From a virus: a DNA stretch of 64,000 bases. The DNA lies in the IMG/VR virus record IMGVR_UViG_3300032242_002454, positions 62,001 to 126,000 of that record; one strand, written 5' to 3'. This document shows, piece after piece, positions 1 to 13,000 of this stretch. The notes beneath the pieces were generated by a model. The model was not told the DNA's origin. It saw nothing but the letters and a program-made list of their open reading frames with translations, and made no database searches. A program made the translations under genes and the position numbers. Numbering within the stretch: position 1 is the stretch's first letter; the number at the start of each line of letters is the position of its first letter.

Positions 1-1003
1 CAGAACCCAGTTGAGAAATCAAGCAATTAAATCCTAAAGACAGGTTATCACTAAAGGATACATTGATAGCACGAATATTATTAGTAAAAGTCAATACTTT
101 ACCATTATCAGCTTGAGATATGGTATAGCCAGACGAGGATATTGTCTGCAATGATGCTGAGAATCTTGTTAATTCACCATCTCCGAGAGATTGAGTTCCT
201 GTAAAGCTATTCCCTCCATTTAGTTTGGCAAAAATACCGGATGACAGTGTCGATATGTCTCCGAGACCTAAAGTAGTTCGTTGAGCAGAGGCCGATGCGT
301 CATTAATTAGTAATTTGCCAGCATCAGTTATAGATATGGTTCCATATTTATCTACTCCTGTACCACAGATAAGTTTATTTTGAATAATAGAAAGATTGCT
401 GAGTTCACTAAGTCTACTATTATAAGCCTGTACATTTGTACCAATTGTTAGTCCAGTGACTGATATAGTTAAAGTATTCAGATCCTGGTCTGCATAACTT
501 AATTGAAGATTATTTCCGGGTTGTAATAAATTAGCTACCCTATCATCTACTGACTCATTAAAATTATCGATTTCGCTTGAATTGTGATGGTGTCCTAACT
601 GAGAATATTGAGAACTTAAACTATCTGATGAAATACTGATAGTTTTAGTATTAGGAATAAATGAAACAACAGTACCTCCAGCGCCCTCAATATTAAGAGT
701 ATCATTTTCTCGAATAGTAATAGTACCAACATTCAGTTTGGTTAGACCAGTTCCCGGTGGTCCCTGTAAACCCGATGGCCCAATTGGTCCGGCTGGACCG
801 CTTGGACCGATTTCTCCTGGCAAACCGCTTGGTCCAGTTAATCCAGTCAAACCTCTTTCAACATAAACAACGCTTACAGTATTGTCAAAGCCATCTATAA
901 TATTTAAATTTGTAGTAATAATTCCAGTACTATCAGAACCATCAGTAGACTGATTAATTACTAAAACTTTTTGAGATGGTGGTATTATATTAACAGTAGC
1001 CAT
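1..1003 (-). CDS. Collagen-like phage tail fibre, C-terminus beyond window
   Basis: The frame is open from an ATG at 1003 to the window edge (at least 334 residues), so the gene is partial at its 3' end. The first 45 or so residues resemble the N-terminus of the giant adhesin just upstream and are probably a common attachment segment. A collagen-like Gly-X-Y run (GLTGPSGLPGEIGPSGPAGP and onwards) follows at about residues 50-80, then a fibre-type shaft with HHHHSSEIDNFNES and TTLGLGD motifs. Such shafts normally form trimeric tail fibres that contact the host surface. It begins 15 bases after the stop of the upstream gene and is probably cotranscribed with it. The exact receptor role is inferred from context. 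Confidence 0.8.
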   Translation of the reverse strand, partial: MATVNIIPPSQKVLVINQSTDGSDSTGIITTNLNIIDGFDNTVSVVYVERGLTGLTGPSGLPGEIGPSGPAGPIGPSGLQGPPGTGLTKLNVGTITIRENDTLNIEGAGGTVVSFIPNTKTISISSDSLSSQYSQLGHHHNSSEIDNFNESVDDRVANLLQPGNNLQLSYADQDLNTLTISVTGLTIGTNVQAYNSRLSELSNLSIIQNKLICGTGVDKYGTISITDAGKLLINDASASAQRTTLGLGDISTLSSGIFAKLNGGNSFTGTQSLGDGELTRFSASLQTISSSGYTISQADNGKVLTFTNNIRAINVSFSDNLSLGFNCLISQLGS

Positions 1004-1018
1004 AATTAAATACTATCC

Positions 1019-4000
1019 TTATGGTGAAGTTAAGTTTACTGTTTGTGTATCAAAACCAGTATCATCATATACTTTAAGACTAAAATTACTAGTATTTCTC
1101 CAATCATATCCTATAGAATTAATACCAGATAAAGTAATAGAGAGTCTGTCTGTACTACTGTTATAGTTATCGGTCATATCTTGAATATTTAATTTTCGAG
1201 TAAAGTTACACATATTGCCATTGATTAAGATTTCTGGAGTGTTGCTATAAACAGGTCTTAATCCTCCCTCAATTTCAAAACTAAGACTCCATGCTCCATT
1301 ATTTTTACTAATATTAGGATTAGGCAATATGATCTGAATAGGTTTATTGATAAATAATGGATATTCTACTGTATATTTCTTTGGAGTTAAACTTGTTCCT
1401 GAAAAAGCTGGTAGGTTAGGGTTTTCTAAAGATATCATTTTATAGATATAGTCTTTATATAGTCCAATTGGAGTGCCACTCAAGCTAAATCTCCATTCTC
1501 CTTCTTTATTCGAATAGGCAATATTTCTTATTTGAATTTGATCATAGTAATTTTTTCTCAAATCATAAAAACCAGAAACAAACAATCCGCTCATAAAAGG
1601 ATAATTACTAGGCCCACTAAAAGAAGCAGTCAGCGTTGTACTATTACCACCTACAATAGATAGCTTATAATTAGAGGGTAAAATGCTATTATTTTCAGTA
1701 GATGCAGAACTACCATCTAATATATCAATATAATCTCCAACACTATAAGTAAGATTATTGTGATTGATAGTAACTGTTCCATTGTTAACTGATTGTATAA
1801 CACACTTATCAGATGCTATTACTAACCCCGAAACAGAAAGTCCTTGGCGCTCAAAAGGTAGACTAATTGTATTAGCATATGTATTACTTAATACTATACC
1901 AGTTGAAAAAGATAAATCGCCACTAAAGGTAAGTAAAACGTAATTATTAGAATCAAAACCTGCTGGAAGAGATATATTAATTTTTTGTCCATTAACACCA
2001 CCCAAAAACCCAGAGTGTTGATATGTTCCAATTAATACTTTATCATTAAGTTTTTTCTGTAGTATGCCAGTAAATGACGGAGCATAATCATAAGATCTCC
2101 AAACGGTGTTATTTGGTAATTGATAAAAGGGTACTTTTTGACTTCCTCCACTATATGGAATATAGCCACCTATAGCTCTAATTGAATAACCAGATATTGG
2201 AACTCCACTCAAACAACTAATATTATTCCTAATACCAGTCATAATTATAGGAGGAAAGCTAGTTTGCGTAGGATTATCATCTCTATTTCCTCCTTTATGA
2301 ACCCAAAAATATTCGTTTTCTAAATAAGGAATAGCATTATATTTATAGGTTGGAAATTTTTCAGGCGTATTATTTAAGAAAATTGAAAATACAGTACCAG
2401 AATTAAGAATATTATTAAATTGAATTGGGGTTCCATTGGTGGTACCTGCGGCTATACTGGGAACAGTTCCACTAGCTATAGCTATTCCGGAAACAGCATT
2501 ACTAATTAAATAATTAATAGAAATTGATCTATAATTTGCAGCTAGATCTCTTTCATATGCAGAATTACCATATGAGCAACGACTCAATACTGCATATGGT
2601 TGATTGTTATATGCAAATGGAGCAACATCGAATGATGGTGGAGGAGCAGGAAGTTCTATTGATGGTTTTGGAATTTGCATACCACTTAATCTAATATATC
2701 CTGTCTCCCAACAATTAGATGTTTTGACTGTAAAAACAGAAGGATCAGCAGAATATTGGGGAATAGATGTTATAACTAGACCTGTGAATAATGAATCATT
2801 AGTATTAAAAACACCAGATAATGGTATATTAGCAACAAAAGATGGTTTAATTCTACCGTATAGTCCATATGATGTTGATACTGTATTTCCAAAATTTATT
2901 GGTTTAAAGCTTCCACAACCCATGATTCCGTTAGCAGTGTTTGTGTCTACTGTTCCATTGAATGGCTGTAAATTGCTTGTTCCATAAGAAACCTGACTAG
3001 ACTTAACAAGTCTACCTGTTCCTGTTGTCAAAATATTTCCAGGAATAGTTATATAGCCAGAACCACCAATAGTTTGTACTTTATATCCTTTATTAAGAGA
3101 ATTAGAAGGATTATTATCAAACTCAAAATAAACATCTGATGAAGAACTAATATCTATTCTTGTATTTGTAATATATACTCTAGAATTACCTCCACCACTA
3201 TAGCTAAAAGTAGAGGTCTGACAATTAGAGTGTGGTAAAATACTGGTACAGGTTAGTGATATTGGGTCAGATGGTGGCCAATACGTGCTAATAGAGCCTC
3301 CATCTAGAGCTTTGCTTCCTGATGGTTGTTCTATACCTCCAATATTGTTTGATTTAGGAGTATAGGCTGGTTTTTCATTTTCAAAATAAACAATAATATT
3401 AAGAGGAGATGCGGGGTTTGCTGTGGAAATATCAGTGAATGTTAATTGTTTACTATCTGATTTATTTCTGGCATCATAAACAGTAAATGTAAATTTTTCA
3501 CTATATAGACCACCACTAGCAAAAGTTTGTGGAACTCCATAGACTCTTAATGTTCCGCTAGATAAATTATTCCATGGTGCTGATGGTGATCCTCCAGGAA
3601 AACTAATACTATAGTTTAAACCAGAGGGTAATGATCCACTCACTATCCATCCAGTAATACCAGTAGGTATAGGACAAGCTCCTCTATTTTTGATACCAAA
3701 ATTATAGTATCTATCAATAGCTACATCTCCACACTTAGGATATAGTTGGATAGGATTTTGAGCTTGCTGTAATGGAGCTTCTACGATTTCTGGAGCTGGG
3801 TGGGTTGCTCCAATCGAATCTAAAGTACTATATAATATAGAAGCATATGCTATATCAGAATCCAAATAAATATTTTGTGTAGTATCAGTATCTATTGCTG
3901 TAATACTAAAAGATTTTAAACCACTTATATTACATAGAGGAATACCAACAAAACCAAAATCCCATTTCTTATTAAAATTATCCCATTTTTTGCTAGAAAA

Positions 4001-7000
4001 ACAAGAATTTTGTAACTCTGTGGCAAATTTTGGATCATATCCAGTACAAGGAGAAGGTAGTCCAGAAAATCTTATAGTTGGAGGATAATTAGGATTAGAT
4101 AAACCACCGCTGGTACTAAAAGTTATAGACCATGCAGAACCTTCTGTAGCTCTATAGTAGGGATCTACTACATTAATTATTTGTAAAGGCTCCATAGCAG
4201 AAGATAAAGAAGAAATAGTATTACTATCTAGCTCTATTAAATTTAGTTTTGCAATACCATATAATTTATCTGTAGAGATACCTTTACAGTTCAAAGAAAT
4301 AGAGGATGTTGTAGAATCTCCTAGAGATGTATTTAGGTTACTAATAGATAAATCCACATCCCACTTATCAGTAATAGGACTTCCAGAATAAGCATATTCC
4401 CATAGTTTTAAATTAGAATCATATTTATTATACCATTTAGTTAGATTAATTGTGCTTTCTTTTAATTCTCCAGGAATGCTTACTGATGGAGCACTGGTTT
4501 CACTAGTCGGTTCTTTAACATCTATTAAAGATAAATATGGATTATTAGGAGTACTATAAATAATATTTTTGATATTATCCAAATAAGGAGATCTAGTAAA
4601 TAAAAGTCTAACAGTCTCGTAGTTTGTAGAATAGTCATCCTCTGCATAAATTTTAACTAGATATTCACCAGTAGTTTTACGATATCTACCAAAAGAATCT
4701 TTTTTAGCAAAAGCTATAAAATTCCATTTTTTTTCTATATCATCATATGAAGAAATAAACAAATATTCTAATGGTTGAGTATCATATGATCCTATTGTTG
4801 GTAAATTAGATAATCTAACTCTAGGAGGTTTATCTGGACGAAATGCTCCTATACCATTATCTACTTTAAATTGAATAGCCCATGGTTCTTCAATGTCAAA
4901 TGTTAATGGTTCAATAAGTTGAGTTTTATTAATTTGTAAATTAGTATACAAAGTGAAATTAACAGCTTTATTATAACTATATCTAGTCCAAGTAGTTGAA
5001 CCATCACTTCCGTATGTTGGTTGTGAAATATTTATAGTTATATTTTGAGAGCCATAATACCCAGCAGTTCCATTAACTGTAGCTTTAACTCTATATCTTT
5101 TAGAACTAGTGCTATATTCTATAACAGGAGTAATAGTATAATGACTATTTTGTGCAAATGTTACGACTAAATTTGTATCGCCAGTATTAGTATCTGATGG
5201 TACATAAAAGACAAAAGATTGACTATTTCCAGTAGTAATATTTAAATAGATATCATCATCTAGATTTTGTGGTTGTATGCTATATGGTACTGATGCAGTA
5301 AGAGGAAGAACCGTTATGATTCCACTTTGTGACGATAGAACCTCAGAAGTTGCAAAATCTCTAATAGTAATAGTTGGATGGAAAACTCCAGTAACAGACC
5401 CCGCAGGGCCAGCTAATATCTTAACATTTTCACTATTATCTAGTGTTTCGTTGTATAAATAAGAAGAACTACCGGGATATCCACTAGCAGTTATGGTTAT
5501 TGGTGTGCTAGGTAATTTCTTGATATCATATGGAAGAACCCATTCTGAGCTATTCTGATATGCATATACTGGTATTGGAAATTTTATTTCTGGTATAACT
5601 TTAGAAGTTAAAAATATGTGTGTTGATACTGATCCGGTTTCATCTGTAGCTGTTAAAGTAATATCTTTATGATCAACTATTTGGTTAATATTTTCTATAA
5701 TAGCTACTATTGACCATTTTTTAGTAGTTGTATTATATGTCATATTGGCAGAATCTATATTATATGTACCAACCCCATATATATTGATTCTTGGAGCAGT
5801 TAGTGTCAGGTCGTTGCTCCACTTTCCTGCCCCATCAGAAAGAGTAAATCTTAAATAAATTGTTAATTTATTAGAGGGCAGTGTTAGTGTTTCATTTTCT
5901 CCAATAGTAGAGTATGAAGAACCATTATCAAGTGAATATTCTATCTGAAAAATTTTGATAGTATCTGGAGGAAGAGATATTAGTTGTGATTGATTTATTC
6001 CATTAAAAGTTACGTTATAACCACCAAAAGTATTGATGTTTTTATTAAAGTGAACCAAATGTTTCCATCTCTTTGATCCATTATTGTATGAATTAATGTA
6101 GGAATCTACTAAATTATTAGCTATAGATACTTGTGCTGAAGAGGTGACAAAACTATTGTCTCTATTAGGGGATCTATTTGATTTAATATTAAAGTCGCTA
6201 TCAATTAGATAAACTAGTCCACTTCTACTAAAATAATTCTCATTGTATGGTATATTTATAGTAAAGGTATTAGAATCTATTTTATCTACTACATAGTATG
6301 AACCATTGATTTCTGAACAATCATCAGAAAAATCAAAATATAGTTTTTTATTGATACCTAGTGGTTTAATATATCCTGAAACATTATTTGTTTCAATAAA
6401 ATTAGGTATTGATCCTAAATCATTTCTATCAATAGCATCTGGAATATTATTAAAAACAGCATTACTAAATGGAGTAATTTTAATACATAAAGTACCAGAC
6501 ATGCAATTAGTACTATTAACTCCAATAGAATATATACCAGTCACTGGATTAGGAACTACCTCACCAGAAGGATCCATAGGCCAAGACGCTGTGGATCCAC
6601 CATATGTATGATAATAAATATTATTGCTAAAGGGAATATTACAATATCCTGATACTGATCCTATAAAAGATAGAGTTCCTGTTGTTGGAAGAGTATCTGT
6701 TAATGTAAGACCAAGAGGATTTGTGAATCCATATTTTTTAGGAAATGATAAATTATCTAGGATAATACTATCATTACCATTAATATTAATACCAGAAAAG
6801 GCAGTATTCCTGGAGTTTGAATGAGTAACACGAATACTTTTACTGACCCCAGAACCAAAAGCAGGATTATTGTTATATTGCAGAATAGTGAGTTGGTCAC
6901 CAATATTTAGATAACTCCTAGGAGTAGATAAATTATCTATATAGATGGTATCTCCATTATAAAAATAGTTATTGGAATGTTTTAGACCATAATAACTATT

Positions 7001-10000
7001 TAAACAAGCAATATCTTTTGTGAAAATCTTAGGTAAACCACTAGTTGTAATAGCGTATGTTTTTGTTGCATTTTCACCATAATTTGGAATAGTGCTATCT
7101 AAAATTAAAGAATTGTCTGGTGTTATTCCTGTTGTAGCAATATTGTATAGATCAAAATAACAATAGACTGGATATCTCTCTGTAGTATATACAATTTCAT
7201 TGCTAGAATTTAGAGATGGAACAATGTGTGTGATGCATCCAGAGGTGGCCCTAATTTCTAAAATATCTCTAGGATATGTAGAAGAATTTAGGGTGATAGG
7301 AATTTTCATAGCCAAAGAATATGGTCTTGTGTGGTCTGTTGATAGAGCATATGGGAATGGACTACCAGAAGCTTGAGCATCAGCAGGGTTAATTAAATTA
7401 GCATGTAATATGCTGCTAGTATTAAATAAAATAGTTGTATTAGAAGATGTTCCATTAATAAGCTTAATGGTTGCTTGACTAGGACTGATAGATAATGTTT
7501 CAGAAGCTGATCGTGATGGTCCGCCAACATATGCTGGGGCAAAAGTATATGTTTGTGGATAGCCTCCTATACCACTTACTGTATAAAAATAACAATATCC
7601 GGAAAGACCAATAGATCCTGCACTACATCCCCTAACTATATAATTTTTAGTATAATCTATCCCAGTACCAGGAGTAGAAGAAGTAGCAAAGGTATAAGTC
7701 AAAGCTGGAGATTCTATAGTGTTTTGATCCAAAGCTATTGATTCTAAAGTGTGAGTATTTACTGTATGATTAGCTATTGTAACTCCATTAACTAAAGAGT
7801 TATTAGAGTATAAATTAACACCTGAAAATAATTGAATATTCCATAAAGACGATCCGCAATATCTTAAGATTTTAGATCCTGGAGTAGCTGTAACGTCCAA
7901 TATAAAACCATCGTCTATTCTATCTATAGATATAGGAAGCTTATAGTCTATGTAATAGGGAGATCCATTAGAAATAATACTATTTCTTTTCAGAAATGAT
8001 GTAATATTATTTTTGTCTATGTTAAATATGCGATTAGAATTATGAAATACTGTACCATTAAAATTAAAACCATTAGTTCTATATTCAGCTCTAATAGGTT
8101 GTTCAAAATATTTAGGAGAATTAATTTCACTTAATAGATAATTTTGAGAGTCTTTGACTATAATTTTATTGCCAGTAATATCTATAATATCGAATAAGTT
8201 ATTTTTAGGAGCTCTATTTGTATTACTAAGTATTGGATTGCTAAACTGAATAGGTATCTGATTAATATTACTTGAATCTAGAATTTTAAAACCATGGTTT
8301 CTGTCTAAATTAACTAATACTACTCCAGTTGAATCAAGAGCTATTTCTGGATATAAATGAGTATTATGCACCAAAAAATTATTATTGTTCAAGCCACTAA
8401 TGTTAGTATAAGTGTCATCTAATGGAACAGAACCATAGCTGCTATTGATAAAATTCAAAAATGTACTATGTTCATTATTTTCTAAATATGGATTTTCTGG
8501 TAGTGACAAACTAATTTCACTTTTACCAACATTAGTATAAAAATAAACAATACCAGTCAAATAATATCCAGGAGAAGCTGTATATTCATTAGTTTCTGTA
8601 GAAAAACCATATGTGTGATATTGGGATACTGTGGTTGGACAACGACCAGAAGTTACTGTAGAAGAAAAAATTTGAAGACCAGATGGATAGTAGTTATCAT
8701 TGTGTGGTTTAGCTCCACTGTAAGTAACCATAGCACTTACAATACCACTACCAACAAAGGTATTATTAAGAACAAAACTTCTACCTAAAGTATTGACAGA
8801 TATCCCTACGGGGATAGTTTGTGTACCAGTAAAGGGTAAATTTAAAGTAATAGAATTTGAAGTCAAACTCACAACACGAGACTCAGGATTCCATCCAGAG
8901 AGAGAAGAGTATAATTTCATACCAGAGAACATGGATCCAATAGGAGATGGTGAACAACCACTGATAATATATCCACTATACTGAGTAAAACCACTTATAG
9001 AAACCGGAGCTACAACACCAGAGATTGTAGCATAGGGCAAACCGGTATGTGAAGTTGAAATTGCTAACCCCGTAACCAGAGCATAAGGATCCCCGTAAAG
9101 AGTTGTTGTGGGGTACGCTTGAGAGTAAGAACCACATTCACTAATCACATTACTACCACTAACTAAAACACCATTAAAACTATTAGAAGCAGTACTAAAC
9201 TCTAAATAAGGAGAATAGCCTCCTATAGTAGACAGAGTACCAATAGTTGTACCTATTGGCAGATTTTCTGCTATAGTATTATTTGATAATAATATATTGG
9301 TTAAATTAAAAGAATAGTTTGAAGAATTTAAATGATCATTATCGTCCTGAATAGCAGCACCTGTAATATCTCCAATAGTAATTATAAGTGGTTTTTCTGT
9401 TATTCTATCAGATCTATCAGTGCTTCTTACTCTAATTTTATAAGATGATTTTGTTTCATAATCAAAAGACTGAGCACTTACTAACTTATCATTTTGTATA
9501 CTAAAAGAAGAATTATCATTACTTCCTTCTCCACAAACTAGAGAATAAGTAAATGGGGCAGATGGTAGGTCTATGGGGCCTAGTTCTTTATTAAAAACTG
9601 TGATTCTACTGGTTCCATTAGATGCTTGATATTGTGTATATATTCCTTCATATACATTAAAAGTACTAGCAGATCTATTATATCTTGCTTGATAGTTTCT
9701 TTTTGGAATTAATGTCAAAGTACCAGAATTAGTGCTTGCTGGAGTAGCTATTACCGGGGTTCCACTAAAATTTGAAGTTAATCCAGAAACAAAAATACCT
9801 ATTGTTGGAACACCACAGTAGGTAGTATCTATAACCCCACTAATATTTGATATATTTTGGTATCCATATGTTCCTAAATTAAATTGAAAAGTTTTTGTAG
9901 TATCAAATACATATCTACTATATTTATCTAATTTACAAAATCCAATATTATATATGGAAGATCCTAGATAAGTTCCAGTAAAACTAGGAGAGAAAGTAAT

Positions 10001-13000
10001 AGTATCATTTGTTACAGAGGTTATGATACCAGTTTGTATCAAACTTGCAGGATATTTATCTTGATCTGGTCCAAAAGAAATAAACATACCAGAAGCCAAT
10101 GATCCAATAGGGCTAGTGAATGGATTTGTTAAAGTATTACCATTGGTATAAATATTTCCAGAAATTTTGATTGAATTTAATTCTTCGGTCTCCTGTATTT
10201 TATTAGGATCTAAAACAAATAGGCTATTATTAACCATATAGCCATTCCACGAATGTTCAGATACTGTAAAATTATGTTTATCTATGATATCAATAGCCTT
10301 ATATTTTTTAGATAATGGTCTATAAATATATCCAGATACCATGTTTAAATCTACTAAACAACCAGATACTAATCCGTGATTATAAGATTTTACAAATATT
10401 TTTGTATCAGAAGAATTTTGATAAAACCAACCATCTGAATATGGTTTATTTAAAGTGACTATAACTTTACCATCATTAGTTTTTTCATATGCTCCTCCCA
10501 AAGTTAAATATTCAGGAGTATATTTATATAACACTTCTGTATTTTGTGGAGCAAGTGTGTTTGTTGGTAGAGGTGTTCGGGAAACATCTAAGTTTTGTAT
10601 GGTGTTTGTTTCATCTAAATCCAAGAGATAATGATAATAATGTCTTCTATATTGAGAATCATTGTAAATTTCTTGTTTATTAGGAGACCTAAGAACCCTA
10701 GTAGTATTTCTTAATATAGTAATATCGTTAGGATCTCTATATGTCATATTTTTAACAAGACCACTATTGAAAACAAATAAAGCTGCTCCGGTTCCAGCTG
10801 CCTTGTTTAATAATACTTCTATATTGTATGCAATAGTCTTATTTTTAGGAATAGATATATTGGGTGTCATTGCTACCCAATTACCATTAGTTTGAGAGCC
10901 AGGAAGCCCAAGAGCTATGGTAGAGTATTGTCCCTGAGCTATTGTATTATTAGAATCTGTCTCAGAAAAAGCTCCAAAACTAAATTGATTACTAGCCCAA
11001 GTATAACCATAATTACCAGCAGCTATAGATTTATCTTTAAGAGTTTTAGAACCATAATTTAGAGCAATACTATTATCACCAGATACAATATTATTAGAAC
11101 CAATAGCTAAACTTGAGTCTTGATAGATCTTATTGTTTGATCCAGCAGCTATAGAGTTATTAGATAAGAATGATCCGCTATTTGAATTACCTACATATAA
11201 ATTAGCATCATTATCTATGATAATTGCTGTAGTATCTGCCTTTTGCCTAATAATTGAATTACTGATAGTGCGACTAGGATCGGCTGTTCGACTATCAAAT
11301 CTTGGTATGTAGTCTGCTGTCCCATCTAAATTATCAAACTCGACTTTATTATAGCTAAATAAACCAGTCATATTAGAAGCATCAGTATAGTAAATACCAT
11401 GATTACCATCTAATAGATCTGAATTAAAATTATATACAAGTCCAGTATTACTTCCCACATAAAGAGGAGGAGCTGTTTGTCCAAATGATGGCAATATAGA
11501 AATGTATTCATTAACTGTTATTCTTTTCGCAAAAGTTTTTATGCCACTAACTATCTGATCATTTATTCTGCTCACATAAGAGCTGTCTCCAACACTACGC
11601 AAAAGAACAACGCTAGTATCTCCTGTTATATTACCCATTAGATAAACAGAATCTGCATTACCGCCATCTATATCATCTCTAAATGCATTAGATGAACTAC
11701 CTCCATTAATATTTCCAGTATCACTAGTTATATCAGTAATTAGCCTTAGTTCTTTATTCGATGGATAGTATGCTAATATACCGGTTCTTAGTGTTGCTCC
11801 ACCATACAGAAAACTAAAACCTCTAGGCTCACTAGGTAAAATAATTGAAGAATTTGTTCCAATAGTTGGTAAATTATCTTTTATTAAAAGTTCATCTGCA
11901 TTTAAATTAATATTACCATTAACTTGTAGAGAACCATTTATAGTATCTCCAGTAGTGCTAACTGGGCGATAACCTAAAGCATTAACAATATCAAAATAAT
12001 TATTATCTATTCCATTGACAACGATACCCTTATTATTTACTGTAACTTTAGTAAAAGTACCAGCTGTGGTTTGTATCGGTAATGAATTTGGATTAAGTGT
12101 ACCTGTCTGATTGCCTAAATCAAAAAAAGCAGATGCGTGTAATCCATCTAATAGATCAGCATCTAATCCAGAACCAGAACCATCATTACCAGGATGCCAA
12201 GGAGTATATCCTAGTATACTTAATATATCAGAGGAACTTAAACTACTACCTGAAATTACTCTACCTTTAGAGTCTGTTGTAATCTTACTATAAGTTCCTG
12301 GTGTTCCAGTAGTAGACAAAGATATAGAGGTATTCTCTACTAAAATATCATTAGAACTGCCAATATTAAGAACAACTGAACCAGAAGGCAGATTTACTAA
12401 ACCACCTCCAGTTAGTCCTGATCCAGCAATTATGTCTATTTTTGTTCCGCTTAATACTATACTACCAGTATTTAGAGGAAAAGAAGATATCTTGGATCCA
12501 TCATAATATAATAGCTTATTACTAGTAAAGACTTGATTGTTTGTTCCACCCTTAGCAATAGGAACAATTCCATCTATATTACCTAAACTTAATTCTACTT
12601 TACGAACTATAGTATCATCAACAACGATCTGATTAGTACCATTAATAGAAAGTCCATCTCCAATATTTGCTCCTAAAGTAACTGTGTTTCCTGTGGCACT
12701 TTTGTATAAACCTGATCCATTAATAACACCAGTAATAGCAGCACTACTATTGATAGCATTGAGTAAAGAATCTACTGAGTATGGAGAACTAGATAATTTA
12801 GATCCATCAAAATAAATAATATTTCCACTATTAAATGTAGTATTATTAGTTCCTCCACTATTAATAGGTAATTTATCAAAAACTATTCCATCTTTTCCCG
12901 GTGGACCTTGTGGGCCGGTAAGGCCAGTATCTCCTTGGGCTCCTTTTTCAATAGAAATTAAATTTACTCTACTAAGCCTAGTATCAGAGATTACCACATT

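Noticed and set aside
2604-2987. Plus-strand frames inside the giant minus-strand adhesin gene (also 5277, 6306, 6624, 7553, 8793, 12111)
   Set aside because: They lie antisense to a continuous 12-kb frame, lack ribosome-binding sites and have translated composition typical of antisense shadows.
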